From positions 62,001 through 126,000 of the forward strand of contig ARYC01000253.1 of NCBI GenBank assembly GCA_000711775.1: a stretch of DNA of 64,000 bases. Reading direction: 5' to 3'. The translations under genes and the position numbers were made by a program. The DNA is from Oxytricha trifallax. Lineage: Eukaryota > Ciliophora > Spirotrichea > Sporadotrichida > Oxytrichidae. This document shows positions 48,896 to 62,300 of this stretch, piece after piece (position 1 is the stretch's first letter; each line of letters starts with the position of its first letter). A model generated the notes under the pieces. The model was not told the origin of the DNA, made no database searches, and worked only from the letters and a program-made list of their open reading frames with translations.

Positions 48896-49322
48896 TAATA
48901 TTGTAGGAATACATTTGAATTTGGAAAATTAAATTAAATTTAAATTACAATTAATATAATTCGTGGCAGTTAACTTTCTGGAAACATCGACAATATGGTA
49001 CTTGTTCGATAGAGAATTCAAAATTAGCTGGACTTTACTATTGGCGGTACCCCTCTATCGCATCCCTGAAGCGAGATAACTTGACTTTAATTTTGGGTGA
49101 TTTGTTTAATTGATTTTAATGCTAAAATTAAAGTCAAGTTATCTCGCTTTAGGGATGCGATAGAGGGGTACCGCCAATAGTAAAGTCCAGCTAATTTTGA
49201 ATTCTCTATCGAACAAGTACCATATTGTCGATGTTTCCAGAAAGTTAACTGCCACGAATTATATTAATTGTAATTTAAATTTAATTTAATTTTCCAAATT
49301 CAAATGTATTCCTACAATATTA
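48896..49322. repeat. Near-perfect palindrome, 199-bp arms, 29-bp loop
   Basis: Arms 48896-49094 and 49124-49322 are reverse complements with no indels and only one mismatch seen (CTGAAGCG against CTTTAGGG context). The arms carry non-AT-rich sequence unlike the flanks. It lies between the two dynein-stalk-like genes. Confidence 0.9.
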
Positions 49323-49489
49323 GAAATTAAAGTATTTTAGAGTGCCATTTATATTATTAATTTTTAGGTAAGGGGAATAGAGGAGTTTACATGAACTATA
49401 ATTTTATTTTAGGATTTTATTTTAAAGTAATCCTTCATTTAATTGTAAGTTAAAATTTAAATTAACCATATTTCCAATTTTTTTAATCA

Positions 49490-51165
49490 AAATTTACTCT
49501 AGCAATATTTCTTATATCCTAGAAAACACTTTGTTCTACTTCAATTCAGTAGAGCAAGTAATCTCTATTTTTGCTAAACTAAGCACAATATTTCGGCACA
49601 CCGCTTTGTAACATCTATCCTCCAGGATAATCTAGCTCTAAGATGAAACTAAACGCTATGAGGAAGCTTATGAAGATGTGGTGTACTCCATTAAACATAA
49701 AAGAGAGCAGTTTTATAGGGAATATGGGCCTGTCTCAGGCGAGATGCTACCTACTAAAGAGAGAGCTTTGGATTTCCTGTAGAGAATCAGTAATAAAGAC
49801 ATTAGCAATTTGAAGAAAGTCTCAAAGCCAACTCTTTTTTAAAAATATTGGGTTAAATTAAAAAAAAGATTCCAATCTAATAAAGGGTTTTATATATATA
49901 GAATTAACTCCTTAATACGATTACTTCATAGCACCGTTATTGATATTGTTTGATAAGCAGCCTCAAAGATAGAAAAAAGCAGATGGGAAGATGGTCATTT
50001 CAAATTGGTAAACTGCTTATAAATTGCTTGGAGATAACTTTACAATTAAACTTAGAGAGTTTTAGTTAGAAGGAATGACTCAGGAAAAGTTACTTATAAT
50101 TATTTGAATAATTTAATAATATTAAAGTTAAAAATTTTAAGTTCTTCAAATTCTCATAGATGATAGTAAGTTAAAAGGATGAACAAGGACTAAAATTCAA
50201 TATTAAAAGTGCAACTTAAGTGAATCCCTCTCTAGGTAATTTAGTAGCCTGGATTCTGGGAGTTTTTGAATTCCATCGATTCTTAAGAGGATTCTCATTA
50301 TTAAATTGCTTTCAATCATATTTTTCACCTTACTTAATTATATGGAATATTAATATAGGATACTCAATAACTGAGACAGATGAAAAACTTATCCTAAACA
50401 AGAATGAAGTGAAATTCGCTAAGTAGATGGATGAATTAATTCTAAGAAATTTGCGAGTCATGAGATTTGTGCAAGAAAAAACAGGTTAAAATCCTTTAAT
50501 CAATCATTATGTGACTACTATGAGTGAGGACCTGAAAAGAGAGGAGAGTTATCAGTTGATACAACAGGAAAATTTGTCGTTTAAATCTACATTAGACAGA
50601 CAGGATCTTATAGAAGAGAATGATGAAAACATGCTAGTTTTTTAATCCTATAAAATTCTTCTCATTAAAATCTCCCCTATATATCCATAATTTGCACATG
50701 CCAGCTTATGAATAGAATTTTAATTTTGAAAAGAAGAGACACTCAAGTAGCATCTAAGTTTACAATCCCTCAATTCACTCAAAATCCTCATTAAACTAAT
50801 CGGAGTACACAACTCAAAACTTTCAAGAAAACAATGCTAATAATGACAGTGATTAGTACTAAGATCTACAAGATTAATCAGATGATAGTGAATATCTCTC
50901 TTAAAATTAACACTTTAATCAATAAACTTCCTATTAAGAAGAAGAAATCGATAATCATCAGAAAATACTGAGAGAAAAAAGCCAAAATAAATTCATAGAG
51001 ATCGATTGCGTTGATGATTTGACACCTCCATTAAGACTCTCTGAAAATGATAAAATACTTCAATAACAGCAACACAATATTAGAAATATGCATTATGAAA
51101 TCGAGCCATAATAGTAGTAAACTTAGAAAAAATTGTATACTTTTAGCTATGCAAATAAAAGATGA
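49490..51165 (+). CDS. Second dynein-stalk-like protein, no F-box seen
   Basis: Open from at least 49490 (ENTLFYFNSVEQVISIFAKL) through DISNLKKVSKPTL, then after an IES DYFIAPLLILFDKQPQRQKK, ADGKMVISNWQTAYKLLGDN and FTIKLREFQLEGMTQEKL, then SLGNLVAWILGVFEFHRFLR. The order matches the module in the gene at 45821 and the dynein heavy-chain stalk. A Q/S/N-rich C-terminal segment (MPAYEQNFNFEKKRHSSS ...) ends at TGA 51163-51165. Start codon not identified. IESs near 49850-49910, 50105-50170 and 50640-50700. Confidence 0.55.
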
Positions 51166-51377
51166 TTAAATAAAAGAAAATGAATTCAATGACTATTTAT
51201 GGAATATTTATTATTTTAACACTTGAAAAATTTAAAGAAATCGCCTTAAATTTACTGTATAATTTAAAATACGAGAATATATTGGAAATAAAATAATACA
51301 AAATTTTATAATGTTATTAATTTTATATTTAATTTGAATTAATCGAAATCTATTAATAAACAGGCAATAATTTAAAT

Positions 51378-54300
51378 ATGTTTCACAGCTTCTATGGTCT
51401 ACTTATTTTGAAGTGTGCCTTTTTAGCTTCATATTTGTATGAGGAGCATCATCCTAATGACATTAGTTTGGTTTTTGTAAAGGTCAACGATATTTTGAAC
51501 CAGTTATATTATTTATTAAATTTTTTACATTAAGAATGAAATTAACTTAAATCCAAATTGAATCTATAACATTTAATATATATATATGCTATAAATTATA
51601 TACAATAACCATGATGGCTTTAATTCAGATTCAATTAAAGATTCAAACTATAAGATATTTCAGAATACCTACAAAACTTAAAATCTTATAATTCAATCTC
51701 AAACTACCCCAAACTTATTTAATTAAATTCATATTAATTTTTTATAATACCCCAAAACCCCTTCACGAGATGAACCAGTGTTTGAACTATCTCCATGATG
51801 AAGTAAGATCCAGATATGTATTTTTCACGAGCTATGGTGTAAACACACTTGCAGTATTTCATTTCAAAAAATATTCAGAGAGTGAACTATATTCTGTTAT
51901 CCAAAATATTAATCAAGTAATTAATCAAAATTCAGGAAATGCCAATAAGATTAACATAAAAGTAGAAAAAAAATAAAAACTTATTTCATCATATTATAGT
52001 CTTTTAATTAACATTAAATTTAAAGTACACTTCAGCTAAACTTAATGGGCTGACTTGTTAAGGACAGTAAGAAACTTCTGGAATAGCAGACGCAATAGTG
52101 AAGTTTATGATGGAAATTTTAGATCATTAAATAGTTAAAACGCAATTGATATTATTAACGGATTCTTGAATTGGAGGGAAACACTTTCTTTATTTGTTAA
52201 ATTAGAAAATCCTTGTGACATTTTTCTTTGAATTTTATCATAAAGTTTTATTAGAGGTATTTTTTAAAAACCCCTCTGGCTAAAGAAGAATATAGCTACA
52301 AAAGTCAAATTATTAAATCATACGATTATTTTGAATTGGAAAATAATTCAAGTGCTTATCTTGAACCAGGAAAAGATCACTTTATTATACTGCATTCATA
52401 CAACGAATTTAATAGCATTAAAGTTGAGAAATTTTGGAGAAGAATCGCTATTGAAGTTGCTATTGTAAAACAAATTTAAGAATTAAAATTTAATAATGCA
52501 TTTTGCAGAAAATTTCAATCATATCTTTCATTTAATCCATTCAATATAAAATAACAAATAACTTATAATACTATGATTCCTAACATTACGATTGGTGAGG
52601 TAGAAATGAGCCGGGCAACCTTGGAAGGTATCTGGCCTTACCCCACACCTCAGTGGAGACTCTACAGTTAATACAGTAATTTAAGCAGCTACGAATGGTT
52701 TGATGGAGAGATATATTTACTCTATTTTATTACATGAAATATATTTGGTAATATCTGAAAGGATTAATAAATCTTTTAAACTTTATTATAAAATTTCTCT
52801 ATATATTTAGAGATAAGCAGAGAAGTAATGTTATAGTTTTTGGAATAGCATTCTTACAGTTATCGTTCATTCTATTAAATATCATTTTTGAAATATTTAA
52901 AATTCAAAAATGCTATTATTAAAACCTTAATGAATTGCACTATACTTATTTTCAAAATAATAAGATGTTTTGAGAAAGTTTCTGGTAATTAATTATCCCT
53001 TGCTTAAAATTAACTAATAAATTAAATACCAGATGAGATCAGAAATTTAATCAAAAAATTAAAACCATAAACTTTGATCTTACTTTGTAAATTTAAATAT
53101 TTTCTTAAATCAGATATGAGGACGACGATTATGATTAGGAATACTTAAAAAATAATGAAGTTCCTAATCTAGATACCTCCTTCGAAAGTAACACATACAA
53201 TAAATAAATAGTCCAAGATGAATCTTAAAATTCACCAGAACAACCTTTTTCAGTATTTAATATATTTTGAAAACCATTTCTTATAAAAATTTATCAAATA
53301 GTTTCAATATATTAATCAGAAGATGAGTATTTTATGATGTAAGAGCATGAATATTTCCTCTCTCTCCCCTCCTAAAAAGATCAAGATTTAATGATTGAGT
53401 TCATGGAATAAGATTTAAGATATAAATTTTTGAACTACGATTGGAGCAGGTATCAAGAATACTTAGACTATAAAGTATAGCAAGACATCTAATCGAAAGA
53501 GTCGGAAGAATACTAAGTTTAAGAATATTAGGAAAGAGAGAAGTAAGCCAAAAAGGTTTATTATATACTTAAGGATTTGTTAAGAACAAAAGGTCAAGAA
53601 ATATATTGTTAAAATTACTCGCATTATTTATCTCATTAAGTAGCTCTCAAAATTATTGGATTTATATAAGAAATAGATTTGGAAAATATGAATGAGACAG
53701 ACGTATTATTTTTGGAAGATGCATACAAAGAGTATCAAGAGACTCATTTATTAAATGAATATAAAATTTAAGCATGATATTGTAAATTTTATATTGTTAC
53801 ATTGTGTAGATAACTTCAAAGACATTGACTATGTTTACTATTTCTTCAGCGTTTCCTCTAAAAATTATGATATGGATGAAATGATAGAAGAGGATGTAAA
53901 AGCAAGGTCAGATCTACTACTTGGTTATGAAATTTCAGAATTTGATTAAACTTGCTTTAAAGTGTTAATATATTCACGAAATTTAGTTATTTTCGACTCC
54001 TTATTTATAATTAATAAGAGGTTTATCTGGGGTATCACAAAATAGGACAACCATTTTACAGAATATTTTCTAGAGTGCATCGCTAAGACGTTGGTGTAGT
54101 ATTAATTGGAGCACCACTATACGATGATGACTATCAAAAATATTACATGATTAAGGCTGCAGGGTATATGCCAGTTGGAATTATGAGCTATCGTAGTTGG
54201 CCTAAATACATGGATGAAGAAGCTTACACTGATCTCAGGATAGTAAATTCAAACTATTAATTTATTTTAGACTATCTAGACTCAAAACCCTTTACTATTG

Positions 54301-55997
54301 CTAAAATACAAAAGAATCGTGAATATTAAAAATAATTTAAATTGATAACTGTAATGAGACATAATTATGTAAATCAAATTACATATAAAAAGCAAAACGT
54401 GAAATAAATATCATGCATTTTAACATTCTATTACTTATCGATACTTATTAATTTATTATTTAGCATGATTTATTTTTGTTTTTTTTTATTTTCTGAATCA
54501 ATTCTTATTCTACAGAGAGTCAAATAATGACTTTAAAAAGTGTTTTATTGTGTATACCTCGAATTTTTATAATTATTCTCTCATCTCTGCTTATTTTGCC
54601 ACCGCAATTTTCAGGTACTATTTTTATTAAAATGAGAAAAAACTTAAAATAAAACAGCTTACTTAAATGTTTTATGTTAAATATGACAGAATATCATGAA
54701 ATAAATTGAATTTTTAAACTTACTTTTACATTTAAGCATTTCTAGTCTTCAATCTGAGAGAATAAGCTCCTTGAGAGTTGCTATATTAAATTCCATTTTA
54801 ATGTTAATTATAGATTATATAAATAAAATACGTTGATTTAGAATTTCTCATAATTTTTAATTTTCAATGATTTATGATCGATAATAGAATTTAATTTTGG
54901 ATAGAAAATATTAACCAGGAATTATACGATTTAGTGGGTGAGTTTGCAGGGTGGTTACACTGTGCTAGAAATCCAAGCGACTATCTGGGTAATTTCCAAC
55001 CCAGAATAAACTTCGCAGAATCAGATCTAAGTTGGGATGTGATTTAAGCTTGGTACCCTGGAGAGGAAGTAGATCAAGAATTCAAGAAAGAGTTTGACTT
55101 GGTTTATGTTAATTTAGGAGATTCTGATTGGCATAATGCCACGAAAAATTGGCCTCTTGCTCTTGAAAGCTTTTATGAGTTGACCAAGGAATTAGATTTA
55201 AAAATCTTGATAAACTTGGGGCATATCAATAATTTACTTTTTATAAGTTAAGATCAATTTATTCCCTCCTTAAACCCAAATATTATTTAGTTCAATTTAA
55301 TAGGTCGGGACCCTCCAGAAGATTTAAGAATGAACATAGTAGTAAAGCCATTTATGGATTTTGAATAGGTATTATAACACTTCGGTCGCTCTAAGGCAAT
55401 TTTCATTCCAAGTGTGTCCGATGCCTCCCCAAGAGTAATGACTTAAGCTTTGAGTTTAAACGTGCCTGTGCTAGTAAATTACAATATAGTTGGCGGCTGG
55501 AAATACGTCAATAATCAAACTGGAGTGTATTTCACATCACACCTTGATGTGGTGGATGCCTATAAAAGATTGATGGAATTGGGAAATAGTGGGTAGTTGC
55601 AGCCACGCAAGTGGTATGAAGAATACGCAACAATGAGTGCTAAGAAACTGCAGAGCTTCATTTAGTATCTCAAAGTTGACTATGTTCATAATACTCCCTA
55701 TATACACCCAGATGATTATCCTTATGAATTTATATGATACAATCAATAAAATGTATGATTAAATTTTCATAAAGACTATCATCAAACAATAGTATTTTCT
55801 TGATTAATTTTTTTTAATTTAAGGAGGATATATATGAAGATCAAGAGTAATTTGATTAATAAAAACATGAAAATGAAGAAAGTCATTCTGGTTAGTAAGA
55901 TTATGAAAATACACATAATGATAGAAGAGAAGATATATCTACCGATTATATAAATATTGATATTAGTTTAGAGGATATTAATAAAGCTGATCTGTGA
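51378..55997 (+). CDS. Glycosyltransferase-like protein, array copy A
   Basis: ATG 51378 (MFHSFYGLLILKCAFLASYL), signal-peptide-like. About nine coding segments. Blocks shared with the other copies: NITIGEVEMSRATLEGIWPY near 52580; VGVVLIGAPLYDDD...GIMSYRSWP near 54110; FAGWLHCARNPSD, INFAESDLSWD; DLVYVNLGDSDWHNATKNW; and FIPSVSDASPRVMTQALSLN with NYNIVGGWKYVNNQTGVYF near 55400. The last block matches the donor-site side of GT-B glycosyltransferases, but in a SDASPR form that lacks the usual Glu pair. A 110-bp IES (pointer TATGAA) at the end replaces an apparent TGA at 55735 and adds an acidic tail to TGA 55995-55997. A long non-coding stretch (about 54330-54900) is probably one large IES. 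No CxxC segment recognised in this copy. Confidence 0.65.
55723..55832 (+). other. IES, 110 bp, pointer TATGAA
   Basis: Direct repeats TATGAA at 55723-55728 and 55833-55838. Removal joins DDYPYE to DQEQFDQQKHENEE and opens a 50-codon acidic tail. Confidence 0.75.
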
Positions 55998-56234
55998 TTT
56001 AAAAAAGTATATACAAAGTAATAGATTTATAGTTTATATTATTTTTTTTGAATTACCTTATAATACGTACAATTTATCAAGAAAATTTCTACAAAATAGG
56101 GAGAAAGCTTATTTTTATCTAAATTGGTTTATTCATCAAATTCTTGAGTAGTTTTGCCTACTATTTAGTAAATTCTAAAAATAAATTGATATTTTCACAC
56201 ATTTTTATTAAAGTAGAAAATATAAAAAACTAAA

Positions 56235-59100
56235 ATGCTGCTAGATTTTGTCAAACTAATCACACTTTAGTGTTCAATACTCAGCAATTCTACTAACTAT
56301 GATTTTAATTAGTATATTTTATTAATTAATATATTTTGATCAATGATTTCAACATGAACTTGAATCTGATATTCGTTCAGGTCCCTTCACTCAATTTGGG
56401 TTATAAAATTAATAACTAAACAAATATTAAATTTAAACCATTAGAAAATGAAAGTAATATGTGAATGTGTGTTTTAATATATGCGTTTAATAATATGAAG
56501 GCATGACGTGGTTCAGTGATGTTAACGGTAACAGCTAACAGTTGCATGAGTACTACAATGAATTCAGTTTGAACATGCAGGGAGGATTAGACCCAGAACG
56601 TATGCTTTTCCAAAATTTTGGAAAAGACAACGTTGTGTTCTACTATCAGAAACCTTACTATAATGAATCGTTTATTCTCCAAACTATTATCTAAAATTTA
56701 TATGAAAATTAAATTCCATATAACTGTGTGTGATGTTATTAAATTCAAAAGGTGATAAATATCAAAAATAAATATAGTAAAACTTTAGAGGAGTAAATTG
56801 AAGTGCAAAAATCAGATTTAATAAATATCAGAGTATACTTTGCATAAGCTAAGCTATGTTTCTATATAATTTAAATCTCATATTTAGCCAGATGTGTCTC
56901 TACAGTAGTTGATAGAATCATATTGGGAAGGAAAAAATAAGTAGTTGACTTTTAGTGGAAGTTTCAGCCGCTTCGACGAGTATGAAATGTTCAACCTAGT
57001 CAATAACTTGATTATATGGAACGACAACCCTGATGTTGCTGAGTCATTTAAATTTGAAATAAGACTTTATTGATAATGAACTGAAATAGTTTACACCTAA
57101 ATTTAAACAAGTTAAGTCATTTGCATTCAAGTCTAAGCATATTGTTGAATTTAAGAATGAGTTTTTGGAGTTACTTAAGATGCCCAAAGGCAAAGATTTC
57201 TTCGTTTTTCTCCATGGCGATGATTGCCCAAAATGTGATGCCATGAAGCCTTTCTACTCTGGGTTAGCTGATTAACTAGCCAAGATCAAGAATAAAATTG
57301 CTTTAAAATTAAAATTATTAATTTGAATATTTATGTTGGCCACGCAGATATGTCAGCATCAATTTTCTGGGGTATATGGCCTTATGACTTACCACACACA
57401 AGATGGTACACTCACACAGTCTCCAATAATTTTGAATATGTCTACGAGGCACAGACAATGGAAATATATAAAAATATTTTAAACATTTTTAAATGGAAGC
57501 CTATTTCAAATTCTTGAAGACAAAGTCATTATAAATGATCCAATTAATATTTCAACATTTTTATAATTAACCTGTAAAATAATGATTGCTCTTTAAGAAA
57601 CATTTGAGTGATCAGCACAAGCCAAAGTCTCTTGAATTCAAATATAACTCAGCTCACTACCACATAAGACATTCAATATTTTATCATTCCAATATATAAA
57701 TAAATTTGAATAAATTTATATTTTGAGTATTCACACAACTTCTTAAACGATACTTAAGGATTGGTTAATTATTTTAAGCACCACAATGTAGACTACGATC
57801 ATATTGTTGATTTGGAATTACAAAAGCCATATGCAGAGAAACTGGACGGCTACAACATTTATTCATTTGACTCTTTTGACGATATTGAACTCAAATATCC
57901 ATTCTTTAAAGTTTAAAAAGTAATATTGGTTTATAAAACTCTATTTTAAGAAATAATTTTAATCTTTAAGGTCGTCAATAAGGTTTCTGGTGCTGATATG
58001 AAATGTGTTCTTTTTTTTGTTACTTTAATTTTATGTTCTAGTTGGTGCTTCACTTTATGATGGAGATAGAGAGAAATTATTCATGCTAATCTAATATTGA
58101 TATTAATTTAGAATTAATGTTTAACATCACAATTTCAATTAAATGACGCACGGATATATGGTTGTAGGTATCTAATCATACAGAAGCTGGCCGATTTTCA
58201 ATAAATGGGAGTTTGACACAGACAGCAGAATAGCTTCTTTAGATAGAGGTATGGAAGAAATTATGAAAGATTTCTCTGGATGGTTGCACAATTAACCAGA
58301 CCCACACAGACATTTCAAAAATTTTATCCCAAGAATGAACTATGCTGAGTCAGACTTACAATGGAGCATGACCATGCATTTCTTGCCTAAAGAAGCTTAG
58401 TGGGACAAAAAGGAGTATGATGTTTGCTTCGTAAATGTGGGCAACTCATCTTGGCACTCGGATACTAAAAACTATACGCTTGCTATGGCTAGCTTTGAAG
58501 AAATCTTATCAACTTCAAGCCACAAGATCATGATAAACTTTATACTTGGCTTTGATTACTTTTTAGATTATAATACTCCATAGTTTGATTGGCAGAAAGC
58601 CACCCGACCATCTCATTAACTTAGTTGATTATAGGGAGTTTATGCCTTTCTCAGATTTCCTAGTTCTTCTTGCTAAATGCGATATTTTGTTCAACCCAAG
58701 TGTATCTGATGCATCTCCAAGAATTTTGACATAAGCTCTGACGCTAGACACAGCAATTATTGTGAATAAATATATCGCAGGTGGCTCCAAGTATGTGAAC
58801 GATGAGACTGGAGTGTTGATAGAAGACGAGCATCACAAAATATCTTTTTTTGTGGAATCTTTTAACAATAATTAAAGAAATTGTTAAATGATGTGGTCGA
58901 AGCGATTAACACAATCAAGCGCCGTAGAGCTCAAGGAATTCTCAGACCTAGAGCTTGGTATGAACCATACGCCAAACTTATTCATTAAAAACTAGAAATA
59001 TTTATTGAGATGGTCAGAAAAGAAATGTTCTATGATAAGGATGTTAATGGATACAAAGAAGACTTTGAATTTTATAATTTGAATATACTATGGAAAAAAG
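56235..59100 (+). CDS. Thioredoxin-like/glycosyltransferase-like protein, array copy B
   Basis: ATG 56235 (MLLDFVKLITLQCSILSNST), a likely signal peptide, then MNLNLIFVQVPSLNLGY. A thioredoxin-like segment at about 57060-57290 reads IVEFKNEFLELLKMPKGKDF then HGDDCPKCDAMKPFYSGL, with a CPKC active-site-type pair. Then NIYVGHADMSASIFWGIWPY, YAEKLDGYNIYSFDSFDD, MVVGIQSYRSWPIFNKWEFD, DFSGWLHNQPDPHRHF, PRMNYAESDLQW, DVCFVNVGNSSWHSDTKNYT, LAKCDILFNPSVSDASPR and IIVNKYIAGGSKYVNDETGV. The 3' end is uncertain: no TGA occurs in frame after FEFYNLN (59080) and the frame stays open into copy C. An ER or secretory role is inferred from the signal peptide. Confidence 0.65.
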
Positions 59101-59349
59101 TCTATTATTTAAATATTTTTAAGACTTCACTGCAATAGAATGAGGCAAAAAGAAATATTTAAGATAATAAATTTACTAAGTATATCTAGAACTTAAATAT
59201 AATCGTGTTATTTTTTTTACTAAAGATTAATAATAGTGTATTCTTTTATGAAATCAACTCATAAATATTTTAACATTTATATTTAATATTTATATATATT
59301 ATTTTTGAGAAAAAATTTGAAAGATCCGCTTAAAGCCTAAGTTCAATTT

Positions 59350-62300
59350 AATTTTAGATCAAATTTATACTGGCAGGCAATTCCAAGAACCTCACTTTCT
59401 CAGGATCATTAAATACAGACAAGTCTCTCTCAAACAATAATGATAAAAAAGTCTAGAATATCTGGTTCAAAAATATTGTTAACTAGTTCATTTAATGGGG
59501 CTCCACCAAATAAGTTTCTTGATTTAAATTTATTACATTTTATAAGTGAAAGATTTTTACGGACTTGGAACTTAAAACATGATAGAATTTAAAAATGAAT
59601 TTCTGGAATTACTTAAAATGCCTAAAGGCAAAGACTTCTTTGTTTATCTTTACTCAGACGATTGCCCCAGGTGCTAATAAATTAAAAAAATCTAAATATT
59701 CATTATAAATAGAACTAAATCTTAATGCTCTGAAATTATGACATTCTATGAGGAACTAGCTGATAATCTTACTATAAAAATATAAAAATTAACAAATAAT
59801 TAGATAAAATTAAATTGCTATTATAGCACACCAAGAATTAAAGTTTCAAGATCAGACATGACTGCTTCTATATTAAATAATATATTCTTAAAAACAGAGT
59901 TTAAAATTATTTTAAATAATAATATATAAAATATTTTGGGGAATTTGGCCTTATGACCTACCTCACACTAGGTGGTACAATAGTAGAACACCTCATACAT
60001 TTGAATATGTTTATGACCCTCACACTATTATGAATAACATATCTAAATTTATGAGACCAGATTTAAATTTACATATAATTAAGATACACTATCTAGGTGT
60101 ATAACCAGTTTCTAAAAGATAAATCTAAGATATTTTAAGACTTCCTGGAATTAGAATCAATTCCTAGATCTAATTTCAAATATAATGAATCGAATTATCA
60201 CCTTGGCCATTTTACAAATGTTTTGGCATTTTTATTATGTCTCTTTTAAATATTACAATAGTAAACTTTATTGGAATAATAAGATTGTCATAATTTCATG
60301 ATAGATAGAAAAGGATTAGTAAATTACTTCAAATATCACTTTGTAGACTATGATTAAATTATGAGAGCAGAATTAAAGAAACCATATGCAGCTAAGCTTG
60401 ACGGATATGAAGTAGCGTCATTTGACGATTATAATGGAGTTTTACTTCATTAACCATTCTATTAAATTTAAATCTTAATAAATTTAGTATAAATCATTTA
60501 GTGAATATATACTTTTCTATAGACTAAGAAACTTAAGGACGAAAGAAGATGTCAAAGTTGATAAGAAATATTTTATATTACATTTGAAAAATCTTAATTA
60601 AAGTTGTACTTGTGGGTGCTCCGCTTCACTTACACAACAGAGAACGTTTCTACATGCTTTTAATGAACGGGTACATGCCTATTGGAATCTAATCATACAG
60701 AAGCTGGCCAATTTTCAATTAATGGGAGCATGACACAGACATTTAAATTGCAGCTCTTGATAGGTAAATGAAGGAAATCATGAAAGATTTCTCTGGATGG
60801 CTTCATAATCAACCAGATCCACACAATCATTTTAGCAGTATGCTTCCAAGAATAAACTTTGCAGAGTCGGATGTATAGTGGGTCAAGACGAACTTGGAAA
60901 TGCCTAAAAATGCTCATTTGAATAAGAAAACAACAGATGTCTGTTTTGTTAATCTAAATCATTAAATAAAAGAAATTTTAATCTTGGAGATTCTGAATGG
61001 CATTCAGACCTAAAAAACTATTATTTTTATTTAGTATAAAGTAAAACTGGACTTTTGCAGTTAAAAGTTTTGAACGACTTGCAAATGAAACCAATTTTAC
61101 TATGTTGATAATTTGTATTTTTATTAAAATTGAATTGAATAATTGGAAGATCACCGCCAGATCATTTGAAGAGCAGAGTTAAGTTTATTGGTGGCCAATC
61201 TTTCAAAGGATTTCTTGGAGTTTTATCAAGATGCGATATTCTTTTTGTACCTAGCGTTTCAGACGCCTCTCCAAGAATTTTAACTCAAGCTTTGACAGTA
61301 AACACAGCAATTATGGTTAATAAGTTTATCGCAGGAGGCTCCAAGTATGTTACTAATAAAACTGGATCACTTGTTGCAGATGAAACTATAGCTTTAAATT
61401 TCTTTTTAATCTATGATAAAAAACTGAGATCGTAGCAGCAGTACTAAGCATAAAAGCACGAAGAGCCTCTGGAGTTCTTCAGCCTAGAGCCTGGTACGAA
61501 CCTGAAGCCTATCTTATCAACTAAAAACTTCAAATTTTCATAGAAATGGTTAGGTCTTAAATGCACTGGAACACTCAAAACCCCAAAACCCCTTAATGAG
61601 TTTTATATGTGTTTTGATTGATGAGGGTAATGTTGGGGATTAGGGTTTATTTATGTTAAGAAGCATCATTTTTACTCTATTTATGAAAATATGGAAGTTT
61701 TATATGATCAATTTTCTTTTACTCAACTTATATCATCTCATTATTATAAGTATATTATATCATATTTTTATGCATATTATAAGGTTGAGTGACATTAATT
61801 TCTATTTTACATATTTTTCATTAGATTTTACTTTTACTCATTATTTTTATGAAATTTAATGATTGCATCTTTCTATAAAATTGGCATTTATGCTCAAATA
61901 TTTTTGAAGTTTTTACAAAAATTTAATTTCAAAAATAATTCAACACTTTTATTTCTTATAGCTAGCGTTCTTTATAATAATATTTTCATCCAATACAAAA
62001 AATTTTGGTAACATAAGTAAAATTTAAATTAAAAATAATCATTAAATGAGTAGTTTTAAGGTGTTTGGTGTTCACAGTCATGTAATGTTTAAGTTCCAGA
62101 AGTGTTATTAATTGATATCAATCTTAAAATTATGTATTTATAATTTCTATAAATTTTTAGACACCTATTAAATATGGGTATCTTATAAGAGGTCAACCCT
62201 CACTAGAGAAATGGAGAAAGTTAGTGAAAACTGTAACAAGTTTCAGAGATGGATTTCCATTTTAACCAATAAAATTCCATTAAATTAGTACTAAATTTGT

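Noticed and set aside
51751..51790. CCCCAAAACCCC motif like a TBE end
   Set aside because: No partner end, duplication or terminal-repeat sequence follows, and one frame reads through it as coding (NTPKPLHEMNQC). Most likely chance.
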